A stretch of DNA of 64,000 nucleotides, from positions 199,781 through 263,780 of the forward strand of contig CAJTRZ010000002.1 of the NCBI GenBank assembly GCA_910578975.1, written 5' to 3'. The stretch is from an uncultured Eubacterium sp. (GTDB taxonomy: Bacteria; Bacillota; Clostridia; Lachnospirales; Lachnospiraceae). The stretch's first letter is position 1. The number at the start of each line of letters is the position of its first letter. The notes under the pieces were generated by a model. It searched no databases. It was not told the origin of the DNA and saw only the letters and a program-made list of their open reading frames with translations. A program made the translations under genes and the position numbers. Of this stretch, positions 43,000 to 54,600 are shown piece by piece.

Positions 43000-44622
43000 T
43001 TACATCATTCCCATTCCCGGATTTCCTGCCGGCATAGGTGGAATCTCATCCTTAATATTTGCAACAACAGATTCTGTTGTAAGAAGTGTGCTTGCAACAC
43101 TTGTCGCATTCTGTAATGCACTTCTTGTAACCTTGGCAGGATCAAGTATTCCTGCATCAACCATTTTTACATATTCGCTATGAAGAGCGTCAAATCCTAC
43201 TCCTGGTTCTGATTCTCTTACTTTATTTACAATAACCGAACCTTCCAGACCGGCATTATTTGATATTGTAAACAGTGGTGCCTCTAATGCTTTCAAAATG
43301 ATTGCAGCACCTGTCTTTTCGTCACCTTCTAAAGTATTTACAAACTCAGCTACTTTCTTTGATGCATGAATGTAAGCTGATCCACCACCTGCAATAATAC
43401 CTTCTTCTACAGCAGCTCTTGTAGCATTTAATGCATCTTCCATTCTTAATTTATTCTCCTGCATTTCAGGCTCTGTAGCAGCACCCACTCTGATAACTGC
43501 AACTCCACCTGCTAATTTTGCAAGTCTTTCCTGTAATTTTTCTTTGTCAAATTCGGATGTAGTCTCTTCAATCTGTGCTTTAATCTGTCCAACCCTTGCC
43601 TCAATTTCAGCAGAATCTCCTAGTCCGTCTACGATAATAGTATTTTCTTTTGCAATCTTAACAGATTTTGCTCTTCCTAAATCATTAATTGTAGTTTCTG
43701 CTAGTGATAAGCCAAGTTCTTCTGAAATAACCTGACCACCAGTAAGAATCGCAATATCTTTTAACATTTCTTTTCTTCTGTCGCCATATCCCGGAGCCTT
43801 CACTGCAACAACATTAAATGTACCACGAAGTTTATTTACAATCAGCGTTGTAAGAGCTTCACCTTCAACATCCTCAGCAATAATTAAAAGTTTCGCACCT
43901 GACTGTACAATCTGTTCTAAAATCGGAAGGATTTCTTGAATGTTAGAAATCTTCTTATCTGTAATCAAAATATATGGATCATCCAGATTTGCTTCCATTT
44001 TTTCCATATCTGTAGCCATATATGCTGAAATGTATCCACGGTCAAACTGCATGCCTTCCACAAGGTCAAGTTCTGTTTTCATAGTTTTTGATTCTTCTAT
44101 AGTAATGACACCATCATTAGATACTTTTTCCATAGCATCAGCAACCATGTTTCCAACTTCTTCATCTCCTGCCGAAATTGCTGCAACTTTTGCAATCTGT
44201 TCTTTTCCTGTGACAACACTGCTCATTTCTGCAATTGCCTCTACAGCCAAATCTGTTGCTTTTTTCATTCCTTTTCTTAATATAATAGGATTTGCTCCGG
44301 CTGCAAGGTTTTTCATTCCTTCATTTACCATTGCCTGAGCCAGAACAGTAGCTGTAGTAGTTCCATCTCCTGCGACATCATTCGTCTTTGTTGCTACCTC
44401 TTTTACAAGCTGAGCTCCCATATTCTCAAATGCATCTTCTAATTCGATTTCTTTTGCAATCGTAACACCATCGTTTGTAATTAATGGAGCTCCAAAAGAT
44501 TTATCCAGCACAACATTTCTGCCCTTTGGTCCTAATGTAACTTTTACTGTATCTGCTAACTGATTCACACCTGCTTCTAAAGCTGTTCTTGCATCAGCTC
44601 CATATTTAATTTCCTTTGCCAT
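43000..44622 (-). CDS. groEL: Chaperonin GroEL
   Basis: A 540-residue 60-kDa chaperonin. It opens AKEIKYGADARTALEAGV, with the nucleotide site VTLGPKGRNVVLD and AGDGTTTATVLAQ, and ends in the flexible Gly/Met tail (GNPGMGMM). It forms the double-ring folding machine with GroES. The start is the ATG at 44622, 8 nt after AGGAGG; an upstream TTG at 44628 is only 2 nt from that site. It follows groES by 107 bp in the CIRCE-controlled operon. Confidence 0.98.
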   Translation of the reverse strand: MAKEIKYGADARTALEAGVNQLADTVKVTLGPKGRNVVLDKSFGAPLITNDGVTIAKEIELEDAFENMGAQLVKEVATKTNDVAGDGTTTATVLAQAMVNEGMKNLAAGANPIILRKGMKKATDLAVEAIAEMSSVVTGKEQIAKVAAISAGDEEVGNMVADAMEKVSNDGVITIEESKTMKTELDLVEGMQFDRGYISAYMATDMEKMEANLDDPYILITDKKISNIQEILPILEQIVQSGAKLLIIAEDVEGEALTTLIVNKLRGTFNVVAVKAPGYGDRRKEMLKDIAILTGGQVISEELGLSLAETTINDLGRAKSVKIAKENTIIVDGLGDSAEIEARVGQIKAQIEETTSEFDKEKLQERLAKLAGGVAVIRVGAATEPEMQENKLRMEDALNATRAAVEEGIIAGGGSAYIHASKKVAEFVNTLEGDEKTGAAIILKALEAPLFTISNNAGLEGSVIVNKVRESEPGVGFDALHSEYVKMVDAGILDPAKVTRSALQNATSVASTLLTTESVVANIKDEIPPMPAGNPGMGMM

Positions 44623-44729
44623 AATCAATGCCTCCTAAGATAATTTTTACAATATAATTAACAAATTTTTTTCAACTTGTAACAGTTCAGCCATCTGCCC
44701 GAAAATCCTTCAGATTTCCTTTGCTGTGA

Positions 44730-45014
44730 TTATTCAACAATTGCAAGAATATCTGACTGTTTTACTATGATATATTCTTCGTCATCTAATTTTACTTCAT
44801 TTCCTGCATACTTTGAATAAATAACCATATCGCCAGCCTTCACACTCATGGTAACTTCTTTTCCATCTACCATTCCACCAGGACCTACAGCAACAACCTC
44901 TGCCTGCTGTGGTTTTTCCTGTGACTGACTTGTTAAAATAATTCCTGATTTTGTTTTCTCTTCCGGAGTAGACTGTTTTAATACTACTCTATCTGCTAAT
45001 GGTACTAATTTCAT
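44730..45014 (-). CDS. groES: Co-chaperonin GroES
   Basis: A 94-residue protein of standard length. It opens MKLVPLADRVVLKQ and has the mobile loop KTKSGIILTSQSQEKPQQAEVVAVGPG, which docks on GroEL, and the closing VIYSKYAGNEVKLDDEEYIIVKQSDILA. It caps the GroEL ring during folding. GGAGG precedes the start; a CIRCE element lies in the leader, so HrcA should repress the operon until heat or folding stress. Confidence 0.98.
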   Translation of the reverse strand: MKLVPLADRVVLKQSTPEEKTKSGIILTSQSQEKPQQAEVVAVGPGGMVDGKEVTMSVKAGDMVIYSKYAGNEVKLDDEEYIIVKQSDILAIVE

Positions 45015-45037
45015 TACATAACCTCCAACTCATAATT

Positions 45038-45064
45038 TTAGCACTCTGCACTTATGAGTGCTAA
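45038..45064. promoter_or_regulatory. CIRCE element (HrcA operator)
   Basis: TTAGCACTC-N9-GAGTGCTAA, a perfect match to the known consensus, between the groES promoter and start codon. HrcA bound here blocks groESL transcription. Confidence 0.97.
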
Positions 45065-45076
45065 TCGCTAATACAT

Positions 45077-45104
45077 ATACTATCACTTTTTTTAATAAAT
45101 GCAA
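45077..45104 (-). promoter_or_regulatory. Promoter of groESL
   Basis: Minus strand: -35 TTGCAT (45099-45104), -10 TAGTAT (45077-45082), spacer 16 bp. The CIRCE palindrome begins 12 bp downstream and covers the expected transcript start. Confidence 0.65.
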
Positions 45105-45147
45105 CCCTCATAACAAAAAATTAACAAAACTGTAACAATTAAACATT

Positions 45148-46026
45148 TTATTTTCCCACATTGTTATCTCTTCCATAACAAAATAGATACTGTTGTGCAT
45201 ATCCACCATACTCTCCATACATCTCTTTTGCAAAATCTGCTATGAGCTCTTTTTTTGTATCTTTGCCATGAAAATATAAAGTTTCCATGATACGTTTCAT
45301 CCATACGTCAATGGGAAAAGCATTTCTATATCCTAGTGCAAAAAGCATCACACAATTTGCGACTTTTTCTCCAACACCTTTTACCTCCATCAGTTTTTTG
45401 CGGGCAGTATTTTCATCCATATTCCGGAATAAATCGACACTTAACACATTTTCACTCAGTTTTTTCACTGCATCTGCCAAATAAGGTGCTCTAAAACCTG
45501 TCTTCATCTCCCGAAATTTTTCTTCTGTTATCGTTCCTAGAACCTCAATCTCTGGAAAAGAATAATATTTCTCTCCATTAATTTCCCCCAGATATTCCCC
45601 ATACTCATCACTGATACGTTTCACCAATTGTTTTATATGGGGAATCTGCTTGTTTTGGGATATAATAAAAGATATCAATATTTCATGAAATTCCTGATTT
45701 AAAATCCGTACACCATATTTTTCATTGATAGAATCTTGTAAGAAGTTATCTTTCTCTAAAAGGAACCTTTTAATTGAGGCATAATCTCTGTCAAGATCAA
45801 AATAAGGAATCCATATAGTTTTCACACTATTAATATCACAATCATAAAATATTAATATGTCGTTTTCCTGTTTAATATGTAATAAATTTTTATAAGCAAC
45901 AATCACATAATCATTTTCATCCTGCTTATAAAAACGAAAACATTGCCCACATTCCAATGTTTGTGATAGCCTGAAATCTTCTATTCCCTCTATTATTGTA
46001 TTTTTCTTTTCTATATATATTCTCAT
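45148..46026 (-). CDS. ogg: 8-oxoguanine DNA glycosylase (OGG1 type)
   Basis: A 292-residue HhH-GPD glycosylase. An OGG N-terminal domain (about 10-105, FRLSQTLECGQCFRFYK) precedes the helix-hairpin-helix and catalytic region MEVKGVGEKVANCVMLFALGYRNAFPIDVW, with the catalytic Lys in GEKVANC (near 225) and Asp in PIDVW. The pattern matches eukaryote-like OGG1/AlkA-family enzymes common in Clostridia, which excise 8-oxoguanine and nick the strand. It is divergent from the helical-repeat gene at 46200, with a short AAGGA before the start. Confidence 0.9.
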   Translation of the reverse strand: MRIYIEKKNTIIEGIEDFRLSQTLECGQCFRFYKQDENDYVIVAYKNLLHIKQENDILIFYDCDINSVKTIWIPYFDLDRDYASIKRFLLEKDNFLQDSINEKYGVRILNQEFHEILISFIISQNKQIPHIKQLVKRISDEYGEYLGEINGEKYYSFPEIEVLGTITEEKFREMKTGFRAPYLADAVKKLSENVLSVDLFRNMDENTARKKLMEVKGVGEKVANCVMLFALGYRNAFPIDVWMKRIMETLYFHGKDTKKELIADFAKEMYGEYGGYAQQYLFCYGRDNNVGK

Positions 46027-46157
46027 TTTCCTTTAAACCTTCCATCGAATACATAATCTTATCTTTTCGACAAGATTAGACTAACATTTTTATTTGTTAT
46101 ATTCAAGTAATCAAATATATTTGTGTATTACGTCTTTATTTTAGGCTAAAATAGTAT

Positions 46158-46163
46158 TATAAT
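46158..46163 (+). promoter_or_regulatory. -10 box of the helical-repeat protein gene
   Basis: A perfect TATAAT on the plus strand, 36 bp before the start codon; the -35 region is weak. Confidence 0.45.
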
Positions 46164-46199
46164 ATTTTAAAAAGTAAATGTAATTGGAGGATTTTGGAT

Positions 46200-46796
46200 A
46201 TGGGATTTTTTAAAAAATTATTTGGAACAGCTGCCGTAACAGGTGCTGCTGTTGGTGGTGCTTTATATGTTAAAAAGCGCAAAGATGAAAAGGAAATGAA
46301 TAAAGATTTTTTTGAAGACTTTGATGACAGTAAAGCTTTTGAAATTCAAAAAGATGACAATACAGATGGCACAACTAAAGTTACTTTAACAATCAACAAA
46401 CGAAAAGTGAAAAATATGGCAGATATAGCTGCCGATAAAGTTATTGATGCTTCTGACAAACTAAAAGATACTGTTTCTGAAAAAATTGGCGAGGAGAAAA
46501 TGGAAGCTGTAAAAGACAAAATTGATACTGCCAAAGAAAAAGTTTCGGATGTTGCTGACATGGCAAAAGAAAAATTCTATGATGCAAAAGATGTTGTAGT
46601 AGAAACCGTAGGCGAAGACAAAATTGATGCAGCGAAAGAGAAAGTAAGCGAAGTCGCCAACATGGCAAAAGACAAGGTTTCTGAAACAATCAACAAAGTT
46701 ACAACTCCTTCCAAGGAAACAGAAGATTTTGAGGATGATTTATTTGAAGAAGACTTAGATGATGATTTTCTGGAAGATGAATTAAAAGATATCTAA
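46200..46796 (+). CDS. YtxH/LEA-like membrane-anchored helical-repeat protein
   Basis: A 198-residue protein. A short hydrophobic segment near the N-terminus (FGTAAVTGAAVGGALYV, about 8-24) and a KKRKDEK stop-transfer resemble YtxH-type general stress proteins. The middle (about 60-165) consists of amphipathic 11-residue-type repeats rich in Lys, Glu, Asp and Ala, with a clear duplication (KIDTAKEKVSDVADMAKEK and KIDAAKEKVSEVANMAKDK), like LEA proteins. The tail is very acidic (DDLFEEDLDDDFLEDEL). A role in stress or desiccation protection is inference. Start is the ATG at 46200, 9 nt after GGAGG; an in-frame TTG at 46194 is too close. It ends in a strong terminator. Confidence 0.72.
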   Translation: MGFFKKLFGTAAVTGAAVGGALYVKKRKDEKEMNKDFFEDFDDSKAFEIQKDDNTDGTTKVTLTINKRKVKNMADIAADKVIDASDKLKDTVSEKIGEEKMEAVKDKIDTAKEKVSDVADMAKEKFYDAKDVVVETVGEDKIDAAKEKVSEVANMAKDKVSETINKVTTPSKETEDFEDDLFEEDLDDDFLEDELKDI

Positions 46797-46812
46797 ATAT
46801 CAGATAAAAACG

Positions 46813-46859
46813 AAAAAACATTGATATGAAATCAAATAAATTTCATATCAATGTTTTTT
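46813..46859. terminator. Bidirectional terminator between the helical-repeat gene and glnS
   Basis: A 20-bp perfect stem (46813-46832 with 46840-46859) with a 7-nt loop, A-run before and T-run after, serving both convergent genes. Confidence 0.93.
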
Positions 46860-46879
46860 ATTCTAAAAACTCTGTTCTT

Positions 46880-48577
46880 CTATTTTGGTAATTTAAAAGA
46901 ACTCTTTAGAGATACTATCCTGTTAAATACAGGTTTTTCACTGCTATAATCCTTTAGATCCGCACAAAAATATCCCTGTCTTACAAACTGGAATTTATCT
47001 TCCGGTCTTACATCTGCAATATTTGGCTCAATATAGCACTCTTTCAAAACTGTCAATGAATTTGGATTCAAATTGAGTGTTCCATCCTCGTTTAACTTAC
47101 CCTTCTCTTCATCAACAATGTTTTCATATAAACGTACTTCTGACTGAATACCATGTCTTGCAGAAACCCAGTGAATTGTTCCCTTTACCTTTCTTCCAGT
47201 AAAGCCACTGCCACTTCTGGTTTCCGGATCATAAGTTACATGTATTTCTGTAACCTTTCCATTCTCATCTTTCTTATAATCTACACATTTTACAAAATAT
47301 GCATTCATCAGACGAACTTCATTACCCGGGAATAATCTGAAATATTTCTTTGGTGGCTCCTCCATAAAATCTTCTCTGTCTATATAGAGTTCCTTACAAA
47401 ATGGCACTTTTCTTGTACCAAGTTCCGGACATTCTACATTGTTTACTACTTCAAACCACTCAACCTGATCTTCCGGATAATTATCAATAATCACTTTAAT
47501 TGGATCTAACACAGCCATCAGTCGTGGTTTCTTTGCCTTTAAATCTTCTCTGATACAATATTCAAGCATTGCATAGTCTACAGAACTGTTACTTTTAGAT
47601 ATTCCACATAACTCAACAAACATCTTTATGGATTCCGGTGTAAAACCTCTTCTTCTCAATGCTGCAATAGATACCAGTCTTGGATCATCCCAGCCATCTA
47701 CAATTCCGTCTTCCACCAGTTTTTTAATATATCTCTTTCCTGTTACTACATTTGTAACATATAACTTGGCAAATTCAATCTGTTTTGGCGGATTATCATA
47801 TTCCAGTTCATTTACCACCCAGTCATAAAGAGGTCTATGATCCTCAAACTCTAATGTACAGATAGAGTGGGTAATGCCCTCAATAGCATCTTCAATAGGA
47901 TGAGCAAAATCATACATAGGGTAAATACACCACTTATCTCCTGTATTGTGATGTGTCATATGTGCCACTCTGTATATAATCGGATCTCTCATATTAATAT
48001 TAGGACTCGACATATCAATCTTTGCTCGTAAAACCTTCTCGCCATCCTGATATCTCCCATTTTTCATATTCTCAAACAGTTCAAGATTCTCTTCAACACT
48101 TCTTTCTCTGTAAGGGCTGTTCTTTCCCGGTTCTGTTAAGGTTCCACGATATTCTCTGATTTCTTCCGCAGATAAATCGCAGACATAAGCTTTTCCCTTT
48201 TTAATAAGTTTTACTGCAGCCTCATACATCTGCTCAAAATAATTCGATGCAAAAAATAATCTATCTTCCCAATCTGCTCCAAGCCATTTAATATCCTGTA
48301 ATATAGACTCTACAAACTCTTCCTTTTCCTTTGTAGGATTTGTATCATCAAATCTCATATTGAACTTTCCATGATATTGGTTCGCCAGACCATAATTTAA
48401 TAAAATAGATTTGGCATGTCCTATATGAAGATAGCCATTTGGCTCAGGAGGAAATCTGGTCTGCACATGGTCAAATCTTCCTTCCTCTAAATCTTTTTCA
48501 ATAATCTGTTCTATAAAATTTTTAGACTCTGTTTTTTCTAACTCAGTATTATCTGTATTTGTGCGTTCCATATCCAT
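46880..48577 (-). CDS. glnS: Glutaminyl-tRNA synthetase
   Basis: A 565-residue class I synthetase of GlnRS type. It has RFPPEPNGYLHIGHAKS with the HIGH motif, RFDDTNPTKE, EYRGTLTEPGKNSPYRERSVEENL, and the C-terminal anticodon-binding beta-barrels (GRKVKGTIHWVSA). The KMSKS-like loop reads VTGKRYIKKL where E. coli has VMSKRKL. GlnRS charges tRNA-Gln directly; most Gram-positive bacteria use GatCAB instead, so glnS in Clostridia is generally taken as acquired. GGAGG lies 6 nt before the start; the gene has its own consensus promoter. Confidence 0.96.
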   Translation of the reverse strand: MDMERTNTDNTELEKTESKNFIEQIIEKDLEEGRFDHVQTRFPPEPNGYLHIGHAKSILLNYGLANQYHGKFNMRFDDTNPTKEKEEFVESILQDIKWLGADWEDRLFFASNYFEQMYEAAVKLIKKGKAYVCDLSAEEIREYRGTLTEPGKNSPYRERSVEENLELFENMKNGRYQDGEKVLRAKIDMSSPNINMRDPIIYRVAHMTHHNTGDKWCIYPMYDFAHPIEDAIEGITHSICTLEFEDHRPLYDWVVNELEYDNPPKQIEFAKLYVTNVVTGKRYIKKLVEDGIVDGWDDPRLVSIAALRRRGFTPESIKMFVELCGISKSNSSVDYAMLEYCIREDLKAKKPRLMAVLDPIKVIIDNYPEDQVEWFEVVNNVECPELGTRKVPFCKELYIDREDFMEEPPKKYFRLFPGNEVRLMNAYFVKCVDYKKDENGKVTEIHVTYDPETRSGSGFTGRKVKGTIHWVSARHGIQSEVRLYENIVDEEKGKLNEDGTLNLNPNSLTVLKECYIEPNIADVRPEDKFQFVRQGYFCADLKDYSSEKPVFNRIVSLKSSFKLPK

Positions 48578-48616
48578 TTTTTGCCTCCAGTATTATTTTT
48601 TCTCACAATGTTATGA

Positions 48617-48645
48617 ATTATACAATAAATGGACTTTATTTTCAA
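48617..48645 (-). promoter_or_regulatory. Sigma-A promoter of glnS
   Basis: Minus strand: -35 TTGAAA (48640-48645), -10 TATAAT (48617-48622), spacer 17 bp, only 8 bp past the stop of the 2177-residue protein. No T-box leader fits in the remaining 40 nt. Confidence 0.8.
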
Positions 48646-48652
48646 TAAAATT

Positions 48653-51600
48653 CTATCGTACCATTGTATTAGACCATGCATAATCTACCTCTTTATAAGC
48701 TGGATTTACCTTTGTCAAAATATTGGTGTAGATTGCATTGTGTCCAACTGCCGTACTCATAAGATCATTATCATACAAAGCTGATGCCACATCATGTATA
48801 CTATATGAATATACATCACTATATACAATAATACCATCACTGGTCTTCGCATAAGCTCTTACGAGATATGATACAGTATATCCCTTCCTATTTAATCCAC
48901 TTACATTCATTGTTCTTGCATAGTACTGCGCTGTCTTTGAATTTCCTAATTGTGCATTTAATTTTCCTGTTTCTGTTGCTGCATATGTTTTAACATATGT
49001 ATTGTCATTATCTATAACCATATCCTCTAATGTAATCGGAGTATTTCCATATACAAGTCCGTATATTAAACCTGCTTCCTCATACTCTCCTTCCACGGAA
49101 TACACCACTCTAAGTCCTAATTTTCCTTCTTCACCTCCCATATTATTTGACATCTGATATCCTTCAATCTTCACATTACCATCTTGGATTTCCGGCTTAT
49201 TCACCAATGTCCCATTCCAATTATAGTCTGCTTGAACTGCATTAACATCTACTTTCTTGATTATTTGATTATAAATTGCCTGATGTGCTTCATAATTAGG
49301 CATTTTCTGATTACCATATAATTCTTTTGCTACCTGATATACATTCATAGCTTTTACTTCACTATATGCCACATTACCATCTGCCAGCTTTGCATAGGCT
49401 CTTACATGATAATCTATATTATATCCTCCTGCGATATCCATTGTCCGTACATAATATAATGCCGTCTTGGAATCTCCCATCTGCACTTCTGACTTACCTG
49501 CTTCTGTAGCCTGATAAGAAACAATAAACTTGCTGCTTTCATCAAGAATCATTTCCTTATCTGCATCTGTTATCCCCTCTGCTAATCCGATAATCAGTCC
49601 AAACTCTGATACTTCCTGACCTTCAACCAGATTTTCTCTCTGGTATACCGTTCTGATTCCCACATCATCTGTCGCACCATCTAATGAAGTAGATATCTGA
49701 TATCCTGTAATTTCAACATCCTGTGTTATAAAATTTTCTGAAATCTCCCACTGTTTTCTTAACCAGTTATCTCTATTCTGCATCCAGTCTCTTAAAAATT
49801 CTACAGATTCATCATATGTATTCCATTCTCTAAAATTTGCATAACTATATGCATCTGCCATATCTGGATTTGTTATGCTCCATCCTGCACCTAACTGTTC
49901 CTTTGAAATATAATTTCTTTCAAAAGAGTTTCTATACTGCTTTACAAAAGCGTCTATTCCAAATCCTTCATCAGCCTTGCTGCCATCATAAATTGCCTGA
50001 ATATATGGAAGATACTGTTTATAATATTTCATTACAAGATTTTTGAATTTATCATTTTTCATTAAGTAACTATACCATACAAGTTCTTGCGCCTTGAAAC
50101 TATTATAGGTCACACCATCTTTATACTCTCCGCTATAATATTCACCAAGATTTCCTGATGAAAGGTCATAATCCCAGCAAGGACCGCCATAAATAATATT
50201 GTCTTTTACATAAAATCTTGTTGAACTGAAATTAAAATCATTATTTCTAAAAATTTCATTTACTAAATAGAACTTTGCAAAAGAATCCATATCTACATAT
50301 TTCGATGCTTCATCATAATCGTCACTTTTTAAAGCCTCTTCGAAATTAGCAATCAAGTTTTGTGTATTGATAATTTTGTCCTGATATAACGCAATCTTAT
50401 CGGTTTCATCCGGACCAAACTCAGGTTCTCCTAGCATAAACAATATTCCTAAACCGCTTCTTTCCAAATGAAATGTCTCTGCCGCATCTCTTCCATTGTT
50501 ATCAACTTCCAAAACGACATCGTTGTTTGTTATTTCTTCCGGGTCATTAATTTCAATACGCCCCGAACCTGTTTCTACTGATTCAATTAATAAATAGTTT
50601 CCCGAATATGTTCCATTGACATAGATATCGACAAATCTGCATTCACTGGTATAATCAAGTCCCATTGTAGTCGCCAGTTGCATCACTAATGCATTCCTGA
50701 TTAATGATTTATCAAATGCATTTGCCAGCAGGCTCCATTTTTTCGCCTTGCCTTTCATTCCCAGCAATTCCTGTTTCTTACTCAATTTAAAATTATATGG
50801 TTTCTTTTCAGCTCCAGCCGTAGAATTCCCACGAATTTTAATATCACTGGCAAAATCAACAACATCTTTATAGTTGCCTGCATTATCTACAATTGTAATA
50901 CCTACATTTGCTTTTCCACCCGGCTGTTTTGCAAAATACGTGCCACTGATATCTCTTCCCTGTGTAGATATATAAATCTGTGGAATATCATTATAATCAA
51001 CTACCTCATCTTCAATAGTAATCTTAGCCGTAGTTTCTTTCGTTTCCTGTCCTTCTGCACCAACTGCTTTCACTGCAATGTCATGCTGCCCTCTGGAAAT
51101 ATCTTTTACATCCTGTGCTGTCAGATAGCAACAAGGACCTGAAATGTTCTTCACATATGTTCCATCAATATATACATTATAATTTTCTGCCATCTCACCC
51201 GGCTCAAACTGTAAAATATATTTTCCAGTATACTTTGCATAACTTATGACAGATAAATTACTTGCTGGTGATAGTATTGGCACATATTCTTTCTGTGCAT
51301 CCGCACCATACACTGCCATCTCCCAAATAGAATGACCATAACCTGTAACACGTGCAGTTCCATGAATTTTAATAAATCGTGCTTCAGCTGCATCCGTAAG
51401 AACAATTCTGTCATACCTGTTGGCAACTTCGTTCTGATTCTTAATTGTTGCTGCTATTACGAAATTTTGACCGTCTGCTGAAATTTGTACTGTATAATCC
51501 TTTGATGCAGCATTCTCCCACACTGCCGCAATCTCTTTTACAGAATATACCGCTCCTAAGTCAACAATAATTTCCTGTGGGTCACTATGAGAAGATTCCC

Positions 51601-54600
51601 ATCTAGTATCAGCATTGTTATCTATTGCCAGATTTGCATCTCCGAAAGATGCCTCTGCCTTAATACCAGTATATCTTAAATAATTGTTTCCGTTCTCATT
51701 CACATCCGGCAATACTCTTCCTGCTAATGAATCCTGTGTAAATGTGAATGCCGACTGTACATATACCTGACTGCTTACACTTTGTGAAATTCCCCCATTA
51801 TAATTTGCTCTTACAGTTACCGTATGCTCTCCTTCTTCCAGATCTGCGAAAGTATATATACCTGCCTTCACATCCTTTTCTACCTGTTTTCCATCAAGAG
51901 CAATTGTGTATGTATAATCTTCCTGTCCTACTACCTCTGCTATTGTTACGCTAATTGTATTATATGTATCCGACACTGCTGTCATCTCAGGAACATCTAC
52001 CTTTATCTGCTCTCTGTCTGCACCCGCATTACCAGTCTTGTCCAATACTGCAATTTCTCTTGCCTGAATACCCCAGCCTACATTTCCATTATAAAGGACT
52101 CTGATTGCCTTTACTGTACTGACATCAGATACGATATCACTCATGTCTGCCATCGTCACGTAAGCTAATGTATCCTGATTTTTATTTTCTGAAGGCATCT
52201 CACTTGCTGTTATTGTTTTAACGGTGCAGAAGTTTTCCCCATCATCTGAATATTGTATTGTATATCCGATATCCGTTGGAGCAAGATTGTTTCTTCCATC
52301 ACGATACCATACAACAATCTCATCAATTGCACTGACACTAACTGCTTTTTTTAAATTAATCTGATAGTAACCTGTATTATTATGTGCTCCATCAACATGA
52401 ATACCTACATAATTATCATGATTGTTGATAATTCCATCCGTAATTGCTTTGCTATTGTTAATCCCTTCTTTCCATGAACTATAAGTAGAATCTGTTCCAA
52501 ATGCTATATTATAATTATTATTTCCTACCATTTCTTCTAATGAAATCGGACCTGTTACCATTACTGTACCACTGATACCTTGTGATACAAATCCGTTAGC
52601 ATTCGTTACCTGCACCTTAACTGTATGCCTACCCGTTTTCACATCCCGAATAACATTCACTTCTCCTGCTCTCGCATTGGATACCACCTCATTATCATCT
52701 ACAAAAATTGTATAAGTAACATTTTCTGTTAAACTCGCATCAAACTGTACTCCTATCTGATTATCCTGAGGTGTTGTTAATATAAGATTTGTCACATCTG
52801 CGACATTTTCCCCTTCCACTGTTGCAGCATTTTTATCTGTATCAAGCACTGCAAATTCTCGAATCTGCATACCATATCCTGCCTGTCTTGGAAAATAAAG
52901 TCTTACATATCTCACAGTTCCTGATATGCCACTCACATCATCAATTGTTCTGTTATCTGCATCCAAAACTGCCTTATCTGCCGATGCCACATCACGGAAA
53001 TTCTTTCCGTCAATAGAGTACTGTATTTTATATGCTTTATTCAAGACTGTATCATTTTCCTGACCATCTTTATACTGCACAACAACCTTATCAATGGATT
53101 CTGCCTTATAATATTTTCCTAAATCAATCGTTGCATATACCGGCTCCCCATTCTCATTTCCCCATGCGCCTGATGTTTCAGCATTGGTGAGTGCCAGATA
53201 TCCATTTGACAACTGTCCATCATTTAAAAATTCCAATTTTCCTTCATTATGACAATTCTTATAAATCACTGCCTTTTTCTTTTTTGCCAGATTGTATACA
53301 TAACTACCCATCTGTTCTTCAATATCAGTCAAATTTTCTTCATAATCTGTTGCATCAAACTGTTTTTTCAGATATTTTATTCTGCCTGTCATATATGATT
53401 TAAAATCATTTAAATATCCGTCATAATTGTTATATATCTTCAAAGAACCTGAAACATTTCCTGTCGCTCTCGCTTCGTCTGCTGTTGCACATTCATGATG
53501 TCCAGCTGTATATAATTTATCGATTCCCCATCCTGTGTTTACACCTTTTGCATCAACAGAAAACTGATTATATGCAAGATTACTATAATTGGCATCAATA
53601 GATTTTCTAAGTGTATTTACCACAGTATCAATCGTTCCATTCTCAGCTACCAGCTTATTAATCTCTGGAAGAACTTCATTAAACCTTTCTGTAACTCTTG
53701 CCGAAAACTCTTTATTTTTCATTAATGCACCAAACCAAGGATTATTCTGAGCATGCATATCATTATCCGGGTTTGCCGCTGCACCATCTGCATTACCACT
53801 GGACAAATCTAAATCCCAAAGAGGTCCTGCGTACAATTTTTCAATTCCTTCCGATGATTTTTTTATAAAAAAACGAACCGAGCTGAAACTTACATCTGTA
53901 ATACGGAAGAGTTCCGCTGTGATATAGTAATTTACAAAAGAATCTATATCAATTAATTCTCCAATTTCATCTAATGTTCCATTTCCACCGTTTTGTATTT
54001 TAGACTCCAGATTATTTAAGTAGTTCAGCGTATATGTTTTCTTTGCTGCATATGTTTCATTAAACTCTAACCATTCCTGATGATTCTCATTGTTTGGATT
54101 TGCTGCATCAGTACCTGGTCCTTCCGGTTCATTAATCGTAAATCCTACATTCATTAATGTTGTATGTGCATCTAAATGAGCATCTTTTCCGGCATCTCTG
54201 TCTGTCATGTCTAACTCTAGAAGAATTTCATGGTTGTCCGGATTTTCTGCATCAATATCTACACGTGTAGAACCTGCTTCTACTGACTCCAGAAGAAGAT
54301 ATGCTCCCATATAATGTCCATCCAAATAAAAATCAAACGGCTCACATTCACTGGTATATTGGTATTCCTGATTTGCTTCCATTATTTTATGATGAAATTG
54401 TACACCAATCTGATTTCTTATTAATGCCTTATCAAATGTATTCGATAATAAACTCCATTTTTTTGCTTTTCCGAACCCAAACACATTTGTTTTACTATCG
54501 AATTTAATGTTAAATGGTTTCTTTTGTCCAGACGATGTAGAATTACCACGAAGTTTAATTGTTCCACTTCCCTCAGAATCAATCTTACCATCCGCATCAT

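Noticed and set aside
44620..44628. TTG start for groEL at 44628
   Set aside because: It is only 2 nt from the AGGAGG; the ATG at 44622 has proper spacing and gives the conserved AKEIKYG start.
48578..48652. Possible T-box leader before glnS
   Set aside because: Only about 40 nt lie between the promoter and the start codon, too short for a T-box, and no T-box sequence is present.
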